Assembly (NCBI GenBank): GCA_029255685.2
Contig: CM055316.2
Coordinates: 72,555,237 to 72,619,236, forward strand
Length of the DNA stretch: 64,000 bases
Source of the DNA: Silene conica
Taxonomy: Eukaryota > Streptophyta > Magnoliopsida > Caryophyllales > Caryophyllaceae
Reading direction: 5' to 3'
Below are positions 40,945 through 52,640 of the stretch, in pieces. Under the pieces are notes generated by a model. That model had not been told where the DNA came from and searched no databases. It saw nothing but the letters and a program-made list of their open reading frames with translations. Position 1 is the first letter of the stretch. Each line of letters begins with the position of its first letter. Both the position numbers and the translations under genes were made by a program.

Positions 40945-42376
40945 GGCTACACACACAATGTGTATGAAAAATCCATACACAATCAATCACATTATGACAC
41001 GTGTCAAACTCAAGTTAATTTATTGTAGTTAGATTAGGGTTATGTTAGTAAATTAGCATATGTTGTTAACTAAGTTAACTATATGTATTTAATTAATTTA
41101 TGGAATTTCTATTATTTTACACATTATTTATTTTACTTAATTGTTTTACACATTATTTATTTTACTTAATTAATTTCACTAATAAATTAAATAGTAATTT
41201 TATTAGTTTTTTAATTGTTTCATTTAAATTAAATGGGAATTTTTCATTGTTTCATTTGTTCTTAAATAATTTATCTAATAAATTTACCCTGAAATAATTT
41301 AATCAATCGTGATTAAGTTCATCAAAAATTAATCGTGATCGAGATCAGAATCCATGATCAATTGTTGAACACATATATAATTTAACGAAATCATTTACCC
41401 TAAAATAATTATATTAATCAAAACATTAATCAAGATCAAATCGTCAAATTAACTTTAGATAATCTTAAATTCAATCGTCAAATTAAAAATAGATCAACAC
41501 TAAATTAATTTGATTAATAATCAAGATTAACACTAAATATTAAGAAAAAGATAAGTTTGCATACAATTTAAACAAAAAGATAATATTTCCCTCCAAATTT
41601 TATCACCAAATGTGAATTATCTAAGAAAGATTTTTTTTTTGCATAAAAATCTCAACAATAAGATATGGTCAAATGAAAAGATTTAAGCTAACAATAATTT
41701 GTTTTAAAAATAAAGAAATAAATCACTAAATGTTTAAAAATAAGGAAATCAATAAGTGAAAAACTAAATTAGATGTAAACGAATAATATGAAGTACATTG
41801 AATAATATAAAGATATGTAGTTGCTAAATAGATGTGTTGATACCCTTGCTTAGTTGGTTACAAGATTACTTGCAAAATACAAGCATCTAAGTGCGTGTGT
41901 GTTCGAACCCCAATAGCAACATTTTTTTTTTCTTTTTTTTTTTAAATCGTTTTCGTTTCCACCTTTTTCCTCAACTTTTGTCGATTTTGATGTTCATTAA
42001 CGTTTTGATCAATCGAAGATAATTAATTTCAGAAGATTACTCACCTAATATTATAATATTTATTTTCGTTTCTCTCTCCTTTATAACGGAAAACTACTTA
42101 CTAAGCAAAAATATTTTATAACCCTAGAATATTTTAATTTATTAATAAAATAAAATTGATTAATTAAAATGTATAAATTATTATTTATATATATATATAT
42201 TAATTACATTCCATAAATAAATTAACTACATGTAGTTAACCAAGTCAACTACAAATGTTAATTTACTAACTTGACCCTAAACTAACCTATACATGCTAAC
42301 TTGAGTTTGCCACGTGTCATAATATGATTGGTTGTGTATGGAAAAAATCATACACATTGTGTATGTGTATCATCTT
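40945..42376. mobile_element. 1.4 kb foldback element with ~150-200 bp terminal inverted repeats
   Basis: CACAATGTGTATGAAAAATC...GACACGTGTCAAACTCAAGTT (from 40955) is complementary to AACTTGAGTTTGCCACGTGTC...CATACACATTGTGTATG (to about 42370). The similarity continues inward through TTAGTAAATTA and ACTA.ATGTA(G/T)TTAA to TTTATGGAAT. The arms are about 85-90% alike by eye. The loop is AT-rich and holds a tRNA-like sequence but no transposase. Confidence 0.8.
41836..41920 (+). ncRNA. degenerate tRNA-like sequence inside the foldback loop
   Basis: GTTGATA (41836-41842) pairs with TAGCAAC (41914-41920) in 6 of 7 positions as an acceptor stem. CTTG/CAAG forms a D stem around CTTAGTTGGTTA. CTTG/CAAG forms an anticodon stem with a 7-base loop CAAAATA, which lacks the normal T33. 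Box A (TTGCTTAGTTGG) and box B (TGTTCGAACCC) are near consensus. A long T-run, a Pol III stop, follows at once. At 85 bases, with a poor T stem, it is more likely a tRNA pseudogene or SINE head than a working tRNA. Confidence 0.4.
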
Positions 42377-42824
42377 CCTTTGTCCACCATTAAAACTTTA
42401 CTAAATTGTTACGTTTATTACATTAGTATTTTTTATGAATTATGATTCGCTAAATTTGGTTAACATATATATTTACAATTTATATCTTGAAATTATGATG
42501 AAAACGAAGTAAAATTAATCAACAAATTATGAGACATGTTCACCTATCCCCTTGTTAATATTAGTACTTTCATTACATCCCTTGTTAATACTATTACGTT
42601 CACTACTTTTTCGGTTACTGCTGTTTGTATAACTACTCATGCTATTTTTACGGTTAACCCGTTAGTTCTATCAATATTATGTATTTAAAAAAAAAACTAA
42701 TCACTATTACTACAAAAGAAAAATGTAAATTTGCATACGTGGCGCAATATCGTTTCAGCGTTTACTCTTTCTCGCACTCACATTCACCCTCACAAATTAA
42801 TGTTTCGTAGACCAAGTAGAAGCT

Positions 42825-43510
42825 ATGATTTATGTCAAGTCAAATATTCCCAAAAATTTATTCCGTCAGATATTCAAACAAATTTATTCCGCCTAAATCA
42901 ATCCAAATAAACAAAAAGATATGATTTTGTTTTAAATTTAATGATATTCTAACAGAAAGATTAGTTTTGGAACAAATCAATCTAATGTTATAGGAAACCG
43001 TATACAAAAAGATATGATTTATGCCAAGTCAGATATTCCCAAAAATTTATTCCGTCAGATATTCAAACAAATTTATTCCGCCTAAATCAATCCAAATAAA
43101 CAAAAAGATATGATTTTATTCTAAATTTAATGATATTCTAACAGAAAGATTACTTTTGGAAAAAAATCAATCTATTTATTCTAAATTTTATGATATTCTA
43201 ACAGAAAGATTAGTTTTGGAAAAATCAATCTAATGTTATAGGAAACCGTATACAAAAAGACATGATTTATGCCAAGTCTGATATTCCCAAAAATTTACTC
43301 CGTCAGATATTCAAAAAAAATTATTCTGTCTAAATCAATCCAAATAAACAAAAAGATATGATTTTATTTTAAATTTAATATATTCTAACGGAAAGATTAC
43401 TTTAGGAAAAAATCAATCTAATTTATTCTAAATTTTATGATATTCTAATAGAAAGATTAGTTTTGGAAAAAATCAATCTAATGTTATAAGAAACCGTATA
43501 CAAAAAGATA
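42825..43510. repeat. three tandem ~190-250 bp satellite-like units
   Basis: GATATGATTTATG(T/C)CAAGTC.GATATTCCCAAAAATTTA recurs at about 42822, 43011 and 43257. Each is followed by TTCCGTCAGATATTCAAA, AATCAATCCAAATAAACAAAAAGA, GATATTCTAACAGAAAGATTA and AGGAAACCGTATACAAAAAGA. Units 2 and 3 carry an extra internal duplication of the TCTAAATTTTATGATATTCTA block. Confidence 0.85.
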
Positions 43511-43744
43511 TATTTATAAACTCGGTTTTTAACTAAAAGATAATTATATTTTATAATTTTATTAATTTTGGAAAGATAATTTCAAAAAAATATCTCTATA
43601 AACTCGGGATAATTATACATATGCTAATAAAATTTCTTAACAAAAAGATAATTATACACCACACGTGTAAATTTCTTAGTTATAGAACAAATCTTTATAT
43701 GTATAACAAAAAGAATTTATACTAAAAGAGATACAAATTTATCA

Positions 43745-43830
43745 GAAAGATCCATGTGGCAAAGTGGTATTAACAATTGTATTGTATCTCATCCCAGAGG
43801 TTAAGTGATCAATCCCCACTTATAACATTT
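43745..43830 (+). ncRNA. tRNA-like (Pol III box A-like) module, SINE-type
   Basis: TGGCAAAGTGGT matches the box A consensus at 11 of 12 positions. A weak box B (GTGATCAATCCC) follows about 50 bases later. It is the inverted partner of the module at 40205-40275. Confidence 0.3.
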
Positions 43831-44359
43831 TTGAGGTTTCATCTGATGGTTGATTATCAACCACCGTAGACCGGCGGCGTTGACGGCCGACCACCGTCGG
43901 CCCCCCGATCAACCACCGTATTATCTAGTTTTAATTATTATTATCATTTATATTTTATTTTATTAATATGATAAATATGTGATTTACGGTTCTACCCTTT
44001 TAAAATTGGCGCAAATACGAAAATTTAATTTTCTATTTTCTATTTTTTTCTATTTTTTATTAGGGTGTTACCGAAATCGGTAACACCCAGTGTCGCCCTA
44101 GCACTATCCTTTTTTTTTTGGTGACGAAGGATTTAATCCCCCGAGCTCATGCATTTCCACACCACCACATGGACCATGTAAGCCACCTTCTTCGGAAGCT
44201 GCATTGGCCAAGTGTTCATCGCTCCAGCTAATAATCGAATCTAAGACCTCTCAACTCGTGCATTTCTGCAAGTTTTAAGGTTTCTGCATTATTACATTTT
44301 GTATTCGAATTTTTTTATATTATTAATTTGGAGTAAATGGTAGGGTGTTAAGTTTTTTA

Positions 44360-45350
44360 CTTTCACAATTTTGGTGGAAGGCATATGTTAAACGGGAAAT
44401 GTCTTCACTGGTGTAGCAGATTATTCCTAAGTGCTCCGAAATCTCGGGGAAGTCTTGGTATTATGAACTTACAATGTTTTAATCAAAGTCTCTTAACTAA
44501 AGTTGGATTATCCTCAAAGACCCTAGTTCACTCATTGCTAAAACGCTGGGGTCTCTTTTTCCTCACTTGCATTGGGTACGGAGCTGCAGGACATGCATTT
44601 ACATTCTAATTCCAATGTCTTTTGGGGCACACGAAGCATTAGCCGGGGTCTTGAATAATTGAAATCTTGTCTTGCTTGGGAAGTGGGTGTTCCTTCTTAC
44701 ATCGATGTCTGGAAAGATAAATGGATTGATGACAATTCTTTGGGAAACTGTCTGAATATTCCTTCGTCGCTCAATTACAAGACCAGAATGCCTCTTGGAA
44801 TGTGTAGGTCATTCATGAACACTGCAGTTCTCTGACCATACCCTTTATTCACTCTATCTCACAGCCTGCAGAGGATTCATTAGACACTTTTTATTGGACT
44901 AGAACAAAAACTGGTTTATACTCTGTGAAAAGTGGATATTTTGAGGCTTTTGATTCTTTATGGAGTAAGAAGGCTACGGTGACTGATTTTAACAAAACAA
45001 ATGCGAAATCCTTGTCCTTCATCTCTTCGATCTTCTCTATAGTCTTTGAAGATTCCTAGAAAAATGGAAGGTCTTCGTATGGAGTTTTTTTTTTTTTTTT
45101 TACAAATACTCTCTTTGTGGGATACAAGGGTATCAGACGACACCTTTATTGGGTGGGGTCCTGCTTTCTTTGACAGATAGAGCATCTGTTCAGGGATTGT
45201 GATCTGGCGAAATACGTTTGGCCGGGCTACTTCTCCACTGGGGATTAACACGGCTCATGACAGTAGTATCTGTTTCTCTGATTGGATTACAAACTGGCTT
45301 GGCTTTCTTCTGAAATCTCAGAGGAGTACTAGATCTGTTGCTACTTTCAT
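44360..45350 (+). pseudogene. LINE ORF2 C-terminal remnant (RT thumb and zf-RVT region)
   Basis: Broken plus-strand frames follow the family order. LHWCSRLFLSAPKSRGSLGI...FNQSLLTKVG (44400-44500; family: W..LC.PKS.GGLG...FNQALL.K) comes first. Then DVWKDKWIDDN (about 44705), LYSVKSGYFEAFDSLW (about 44915), KIPRKME (45050) and IEHLFRDCDLAKYVW (about 45178-45222). Stops and frameshifts are frequent. Orientation is opposite to the LINE at 20735-22010 and the sequence is different, so it is another insertion. Confidence 0.65.
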
Positions 45351-45509
45351 TATTCTTATGTAGCATCTGAGCTCTTCGTAATGTAGTTTACTTTGAGCAT
45401 TATGATTTTCATCATGTTTCTCAATCTTCATGGTTTCATGGAACGACTCTATAAGGACTCGACACTTATTGGTGGACATATTTCGTAGTCTCTTGATCAA
45501 CTTGGACGT

Positions 45510-45690
45510 GGCTATGCCATTGTCTATGAAATCATTTTGTGACAGTCAATCGGCTTTGCATCTTGCCAAAATCCTGTTTTTCATGAGCGGACTAATTAAG
45601 TACATCGAAGTTCATTGTCATTTTGTTCGCAATGCAATTACGGAGGGTTTAATTTCTATATATGCTTGTTTCTTTGTCGGGATTGTCCTT
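45510..45690 (+). pseudogene. Ty1/copia RNase H C-terminal fragment
   Basis: FCDSQSALHLAK...IKYIEVHCHFVRNAI.EGLI is the conserved end of copia RNase H. It sits directly after the LINE fragment with no LTR visible, so it is a nested or rearranged scrap. A canonical N-K-V-F-H-E stretch is altered (ILFFMSG). Confidence 0.7.
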
Positions 45691-45699
45691 GCACGCTGA

Positions 45700-47001
45700 T
45701 TCAGACGATGATTTTCTTAGTCTTTCTGAGTGATTTTCAAAGTGTAGGAGTCGTTGCTCCTCTGGACAGAGATATTCTTGTTCGTTGTCCCTCCTTTTCT
45801 TTCTACGTCCTTGTGGCGTAAGTACACTTTGTCCTCGGTTTGTAATTCAAGGTGGTCATTACTTTCCGAGATCCCCGAAGACTGAAAACTGTCTTTGTCT
45901 TTTGACAAGTTTGGCTTGCCCCTCAAGAAAGTTGAGGTTAAGGATGGTGGCTCGTGGACTATGGCAGTCGTTTCCATTAACACATGTTTGTTTACCGATA
46001 TTGTTACTTTTATGTTTTAGTTTACTTTTTAAGAAATAAAAATGCATTTGACCATATGAATTAAATATCAACTGTATAATTAGGTTTACCTGCTTTAGCC
46101 CTGCCCAAAAAAAAACTCTTCATATAAAATCTTCTTTCCATTTTCTCGTAAAATTGAAAAGTGAACTTACAGCAATATTTCTAGTTAATTACTCGCATGA
46201 GGGAAGGAGTACTAGAGCTAATTGGAATCTTAACATGTAATTAAACTCTTTAAGTTAGTGGTTACTTTAACTTTTCGTTGCTAAATAAGAGTATTAAATA
46301 CGAGCTCTAGTTAAATGGGACAGTAAAGACAAGTGTTAGCTCGAGTAATAAAAAGCCTCTTCAGTTTAATTATAAGATTAAGGGGTCGATTTATATCCGT
46401 AATATATCCTCATTAAAAAATATAAACATAAATGAGGACAACATAAAAAGATGAAAAAAGTATTAAAAATGCACAAATTTTTATGTGTAACGACAATATC
46501 CGGCTCAAATAAAAAAGTGCAGTCATTAAAGTCTTTTACGTAGGACAATAGTAATTGAACCGTAAACACAACTTAATTGCTCGGTGTTGAGGAGTTATAG
46601 CCTATATTTACACGCTCATACAATTACACTTATACTAATTGATCCGGAGGTAGTTAGCAGTTGAGGACTTGGAAGACGATGCTCTCCGTTGAGGAGCTAC
46701 AACTTCGGATCAACGACAAACACGACATCATTCAGTGATTCACCACCCTTCTTCGAATTGGTACTTACCTTGGCTGTTGCAACACCCTCAAAGTTCACTG
46801 TTTAAGCCTCGTCGACTTTTATACTGATTTATATTAGTATAAATTTACCGCGGGATCTTGAGGAAACTAAAATAATTTAGTCAAGATTTTCTTTTTACCC
46901 TTTTAGCAAAATAATTTAAATTAAAGTGAAAGACTTCAAATCGTGAGAGGTCACCATTGATCAACAAGGATTCTTTCAATAAGATTTTGAATCTTGTTAT
47001 A
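45700..47001. other. degenerate transposon flank and intergenic sequence
   Basis: No gene recognised. The open frames around 45717-46071 probably derive from the same decayed elements. Confidence 0.4.
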
Positions 47002-49656
47002 CTAGTTTTAGCCCCGTGCAAAAAATATGCACGGATTGAGATATATTAATTGAACGACAGTGAAGTGATAAAACTTAACCGAGCATAAGAAACTAATTAA
47101 GAATATTAGCAATAAGAACATACAAAACTGATGACAATTATCTTTTTATTGACCCATTTCAACTGTAATATACGGAGTAAAAAATAAATGTTTTCTCCGT
47201 TCATTTGGATTTCATATGTTTTATTAAAATACACTCATATATATCAAACAAACGTATGGAATGCAAGTGAAAAGAGAATTATCAATTAGTATTAGATTTA
47301 TAAATACATTTTTATGATTTGTGAACAATGTATATCTTTCTGATGCAATGTAAAACATTAATTTTAGAGAACGAAAAATTAGAATATATCCTGAATTCAA
47401 GTGTCGGAAAAGGATCAATTATTTAAAGAAAAGAGAGAGAATAATTAAATATATAAACAAAGTGTGGGGGTTCCAGTTTCCACATAAATTAATGTTTTTT
47501 GCTCATAAACTTTCACGACCAATAGGAAGTCAGAAAATTCTATTCCTTTTATAGTAAAAGGACGTGATTGTGATCGGTTGGTTTTTTTCACGATTTCACT
47601 GAACTGTTGTTTCAAGACAATTCCTAAAGTTTGTATGAAGATGAAAATCTATAATTTACCTATGCGTGGGATTAGATAATTGATACTATATAAAATATAA
47701 ACTACCCTTTTAACCGCTAATCATGTTTTTAAACTTCGTTCAAAGGGTGTTTGACTGGCTAGTTATGCAACCATAATTACTATGAGGGCGATTTGCATAC
47801 TACTACCTATTAAAGTTAGAAATTTTCAAATTACTACCTAATAAGTTTATTTATGCAAAATACAACCTAAATCCTACAACTAAATAGAAATTACTACCAA
47901 TTATACGGAAAAAGAGAGTTTGCAACTAATAAGTCATCGGAGCTTATGGTAAGACGATTCTACCCTCACCAACACACTCTAAAATTACCCACTTTTCACT
48001 CCCCACAATTACTTAATTTAAACCTAAACTATCACTGTATATTATTTTTGTGGTAATAATAGAGAACTTTGGTGTTAACTTCATAAGATGTCATTGTAAT
48101 TTAAGTTGTAAATTTTGGTGTTTCTTTACAGCAACTTTAATCAAATTAACAATTACTTAGTTGCGGTATCGTCAAATCCCTTTACTATAAAAGGAATAGA
48201 AAATAAAAGCTTTTTATTGGTTGTTAATTTTAAAGTTGAAAAAATAACTTTTCTTTTTGTAGGTCCCACCATGTTTCATCCTTCATTTTTTTTTTTAATG
48301 TTTTCTAACTACTTAAATTATGATTCCAAATATAATAACACAAACTATGCAACATCATATATTATACATTTGTTATTACTAATACAATACAATATAAACA
48401 TTCAAAAATTACAAACTAAATAATTACGAATATCAATTGACTATAATAAAAAAAGCCTTCACTGAAAAATGTTAAAACGTTTTCTATGATATTACCAATA
48501 TAATATAAAAAAATTACAACCTAAATATTACAAAATATTACGGAGTACATTATTTACTATAAAAAAATGTGATTGATCGTCTTCAAGGTACAAAAATAAT
48601 TCATATACACGGATGAGTTATTGATAATATAAAAAGAAATGGCTGAGTGAGTTTGATTACATGAAAAAATGGATGAGTTATCGATAATGTGATAACTACG
48701 ATTAACATTGGGGTACGGGCAAGTGGAAATTAATAGTATCATTACTTTTATTACTAATTTTAGGCAAAATAGTAACGTAGAAACAAAATTGTTGAACCTC
48801 CTCCCTAGACCTGGTAAAAGGGACAATCAAGTCGGGTTATTTGATCGATCCGAGTTATTTCGGTTTTGAGTTATTTTTGAGTCAATTATTATCAATTTAT
48901 TTTATGTCATTCAAATCATTTTTTAAAAATTCTCAAATGCGAAAATCGTTTTAAACAATTTTTTCTCAAATAAAGAAATTACTCAAAAACAACAATAATT
49001 ATTGGAAAATTCGTCATCACTAATATCTTATCTATATTAATACAGAAACATTTACTGAATTCTGGTAAGGCCATCTCATTAATCCATCATTTTATCTTTT
49101 TTTTTTTTAATTCAATTATGGTGGGACCCATATTGTTGTTTACTGAATTAATTATCGAATAAATGTTCGCGTTTCATTAGTTGTGTTATTATTTCGTACT
49201 AATTCTGATTTATTTCGTAAACAATAATTTATACGTAAACGATTATATTTATAACGTCTAACTGATATATTATATATTACAATATATTGTCGATGTCGAT
49301 TTATAGATAATTATTAAATAATGAGTTATGACTAACAATCATTATTACAATAAATAATACATAATTATAATAAATACTAGCCAAAATTACAGTAATTGAT
49401 AGAAAATTGTAACAAAATACAGAAAATGATAAAAACATGATCGAAATTTCAAGTACAATTTCCATGACAGTACTAAATTAAAATAGCAATAAGAATAAAT
49501 TAAAATAACAATAACGTTAAAAAAAATGCTTTCAATGTCAATGATATTACAAAAATCTTAATCAATTATAGTAGCATATAGCCTAAAATTTTATCATTAA
49601 AAATAATAATATTATTAAAACGACCTCGTGCATTTTTGCACGGGGCTAAAACTAGT
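47002..49656. mobile_element. ~2.65 kb element with inverted CTAGTTTTAGCCCCGTGCA ends
   Basis: The left terminus CTAGTTTTAGCCCCGTGCA (47002) is matched by TGCACGGGGCTAAAACTAG at the right (ending 49655). Each is followed inward by a small hairpin (CCGTGCA...TGCACGG; CGTGCATTTTTGCACG). The interior is AT-rich with no transposase or Rep/helicase. The CTAG end preceded by a hairpin recalls Helitron 3' ends, but inverted identical ends on both sides are not a classic Helitron trait. The class is left open. Confidence 0.65.
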
Positions 49657-49664
49657 TAACACAA

Positions 49665-49845
49665 ATTCTCATTGTATCCGTCACTATCCGTCACAAGTTG
49701 GACGATCGTATCCCTCCCACAATATGCAAGTAGCAATACCCATTGATGCTCCATTTCTTACCCATTTACCCTTCCACTTACCAAATATGAGCTAGAAATA
49801 TCCGTCTTTAATTTGTGACGGATACTATCCGTCACAAATTATCTT
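49665..49845. mobile_element. short MITE-like repeat (ATCCGTCACAA)
   Basis: ATCCGTCACTATCCGTCACAAGTTGG at the left and TTGTGACGGATACTATCCGTCACAAAT at the right, with CTCCATTTCTTACCCATTTACC between. Same broad family as 3556 and 9541. Confidence 0.55.
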
Positions 49846-50879
49846 GTTACTGCTTGTGAACACAAATTTGATCTTAAAATTACTACTTGTGAACTCCTTG
49901 GTTTCTTTCATGTTTCATGTTTTTAACCAAATCCCCGTACTCCCTCACCACAAACCCAACTTTTTATGCAATCCATTTATCTTGTTAATCTAATCTAAGC
50001 ACCAAAGATTCAAGATCGGCTCTTTTTAAGATTGATTTTCAATTTGGTATGCATCCACTTCATAAATCAATAGAAGAACCCGGTTAGGTTTTGTAGACGA
50101 CATTCTAGTAAACGTAGACGGCGTTTTTAAGAAAAAAGACGACATCTACCCTCGGTCTCTCCCCTCCTCTCTTTTCACGTTGAACACAACAATACAACCC
50201 AAACAATATCTCAACAATACCAAACAATCCCAAACAATCCCATACACCACCACCGTGCACCACCACCACCACCCACCACCACCTTGACCCATGACGGCTG
50301 GCGCACAGCCACAGACGGCGGAAACAGCCCCGTAAGTTTCTTTTTTTTTTTCGAAATTTGTTGATTCAATGAAAAAATAGTGTTTCAAAGGCCAAATTGA
50401 TACTAAAATAAGCTTCTAAATGATATATTGATATGAATATGTGATTAGTAGCTTTAATTTTGTTACAAATGTGGTTGTAATATGAGTTTGTGTGAAATTT
50501 GAATTAGGTAGTAATTTGTTTGATTTTTGTTGTAATTATATGTTTAGTTTAAGAATTGTAGTGTTGTTAATTGTTGAATAGGTAGTAATTTATGAATTGT
50601 AGTGTTGTTAATTGTTGAATAGCTAGAAATTGTTGAATAGGTAGTAATTTGAATGTTTAATTTGGGCGAAAATCCGGGCATTAAGAACGAAAATCTGGGT
50701 TGTAAAATGAGGAAACATGGTCTGAAATGTCGAAAAATCTGGGCAGAATGTCGAAATTTGGGCATTAAGAACGAAATCTGGGCATTAAGAACGAAAATGT
50801 CGAAATTGATATTCAATGTTGAAGGTCGTATGGTTGGACAATGAGATTGGTAGTGTGGCTTGGGTATGAACAATGAATA

Positions 50880-51125
50880 TGAATGTGAGAACCATGGTGG
50901 AACATTGATATTCAGTGTGAGAACCATGGATGGACAAAGAGTCCCAATGTGCGTCCATGGCTGCATATTAGAACTCATAGTCCTTCCCACGGCTGCACAT
51001 TGAATATCAATGTGAGAACCATGGATGGATAAAGAGTCCCAATGTGCGTCCATGGTTGCACATTAGAACTCATAGTCCTTCCCACGGTTGCACATTGAAT
51101 ATCAATGTCCGGCCATGGATTGTAC
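50880..51125. repeat. CCATGG/CAATGT subterminal repeats, left, with 111 bp duplication
   Basis: GAACCATGGATGGA.AAAGAG...CCCAATGTGCGTCCATGG...CACATTGAATATCAATGT occurs twice in tandem (about 50920 and 51015), plus partial copies. The words CCATGG, CACATTGA and ATTCA.TGT recur. Confidence 0.8.
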
Positions 51126-51149
51126 ATTGATAGACCATGGGTTGGGGTA

Positions 51150-51335
51150 TAGGTTAGGGTTTAGGGTTAGGGTTTATGTAAGGGGTTAGGGTTAGGGTTT
51201 AGGTTAGGGTTCAGGGTTAGGGTTACAGTTTAGGGTTTATATTAGGATTACGGTTAGGCTTACGATTTAGGTGATGTTAGGGTTTAGGGTTTCAGTTAGG
51301 GTTAAAGGTTTAGGGTTTAGGGTTAGGGTTTAGGA
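51150..51335. repeat. degenerate interstitial telomere-like repeat (TTTAGGG/TTAGGG)n
   Basis: About 25 copies of TTTAGGG, TTAGGG or close variants on the plus strand (for example GGTTTAGGGTTTAGGGTTAGG near 51308). The plant telomere unit is TTTAGGG. Normal sequence continues on both sides, so this is interstitial and part of element A. Confidence 0.9.
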
Positions 51336-51381
51336 ATTATTTTTTTTAATTTAAATTTTCATTTTACTTGTTAAATTTCAG

Positions 51382-51546
51382 GCACTGGAGATTCCCATGC
51401 ACGAGGAGCCGGAAGTCGCCCTAACCGTTAGTCGACACGTGAAGACTCTTTTCCATCAACCAACAGAGGAGGCGGTTATAGATCGTGTCCGGGTTATGAT
51501 GCGGGAGTTGACTCCGTATTTCGGCCGCGATGATGATGATGAGTAG
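51382..51546 (+). CDS. unrecognised exon-like ORF (last exon of a captured gene?)
   Basis: After a TTAAATTTCAG acceptor-like site, 54 codons run to TAG, containing HEEPEVALTVSRHVKTLF and VRVMMRELTPYFGRDDDDE. GC content rises sharply relative to the flanks and the residue mix is protein-like, with an acidic tail. I recognise no family. It converges on the minus-strand ORF at 51922-52141. It may be element-encoded or captured host exon. Confidence 0.3.
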   Translation, partial: ALEIPMHEEPEVALTVSRHVKTLFHQPTEEAVIDRVRVMMRELTPYFGRDDDDE

Positions 51547-51921
51547 TGTTTTTAATGTTTTTTAGTGGATTGTTGTAATTTGTTGAATTTTTAGTTTAGC
51601 TTTCACACATGGTTTTAGTTTGTTGAATTTAGTTTAATCGAATTGAGGAGTTTGTTAACTTTGTAGTTTTTTAGTTTGTTAACTTTGTAGTTTTTTAGTT
51701 TGTTGAATTTAGTTTAATCGAATTGAGTAGTTTGTTGAATTTAGTTTAATTAAAACCATAGAAAATTTAAAACAACATAGTTCTATTTAATTAAAACCAT
51801 AGAAAACTTAAAACAACGTAGTACTATTTAATTAAAACGGTTACAATATCAAAATAAACGGTAACTAAACTGATCACTATTTTCTTCGACGACGGTGTTG
51901 CGTAGAACCCATAGAAGTGTG

Positions 51922-52141
51922 TCAATGCTCAATGTTTCTCTCATATAACTTCTCGAGGTGGTCAACACTTCTATCCTTGAATGTCAACCAAGCCGGGCTT
52001 AGTGGTGGCATAGGTACATCTTCGGGTGGCGTGCATGCATGTAGCTTCATCACGAGTTTCAAATCCACGATCCGTAAAGAACAAACGATTATAATCAAGC
52101 AAATTCTCGCCAAATTCCTCGAACGAATCCTATTAAATTAA
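51922..52141 (-). CDS. unrecognised minus-strand ORF in element A
   Basis: One frame reads LVMKLHACTPPEDVPMPPLS and FKDRSVDHLEKLYERNIEH. Another overlapping minus frame reads LFFTDRGFETRDEA, which resembles the start of FAR1/MULE-type proteins. GC content exceeds the flanks. The true frame cannot be decided by eye. Confidence 0.25.
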
Positions 52142-52279
52142 AATTTAGTATTGGTTAGCATATATATTTTAGATTAAGCAACATAAATTAACTTAAACGG
52201 AAAACAAAATACTAATTAAACTACGCTAAAATGGGGAATAATAATCGAAAACTAAAAAAAAAAAAAAAAAAAAATAGCC

Positions 52280-52640
52280 ATGGGCGGCACATTAAATATC
52301 AATGTCCGACCATGGATTAGACAATGATATTCAATGTGTGTCCATGGATAGACATTGAATATTAATGTCCGTTACATGGCCGCACATTCACATTCAATGT
52401 CCGGCCATGGAGTACACATTGACATTCAATGTCTGTTCCATGGACAAACATTGAATAATATGTTTGCAAGCATTGAAATTGCACAAATAATCGAATTTTT
52501 TTTTTTTTTTTAAAAAAAATTGTCCATGGGCGAGACATTGACATTCAATGTATGACCATGGAATAAACACTGAGATTCAATGTTTGTCCATGGACAGACA
52601 TTGAATGTCAATGTGCGTTCCATGGACAAACATTAAATGC
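52280..52640. repeat. CCATGG/CAATGT subterminal repeats, right
   Basis: GACATTGAATATCAATGT, CCGACCATGG and TGTCCATGGA.AGACATTGA words recur about every 35-45 bases, complementary in order to the left block at 50880-51125. Confidence 0.75.

Larger units (their letters stand above)
40088..43915. mobile_element. composite foldback region with GGTGGTTG(G/A) arms and tRNA-like modules
   Basis: 40088-40275 and 43745-43915 are inverted relatives. Each has ACCACC/GGTGGTTG-rich sequence, then ATCA.ATGAAAC.TCAAAAA, then a tRNA-like segment. The left arm holds an exact 45 bp tandem duplication (GTGATCGGTCAGTGGTGGTTG..., 40109 and 40152). Nested inside are a 1.4 kb foldback element and a tandem array. 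Confidence 0.5.

Noticed and set aside
50544..51053. 169-codon minus-strand frame
   Set aside because: It is built from the tandem CCATGG/CAATGT repeats of element A; repetition keeps the frame open by chance.
51150..51335. Chromosome end or telomere proximity
   Set aside because: The repeats are degenerate, short, inside a TIR element, and followed by 12 kb of ordinary sequence.
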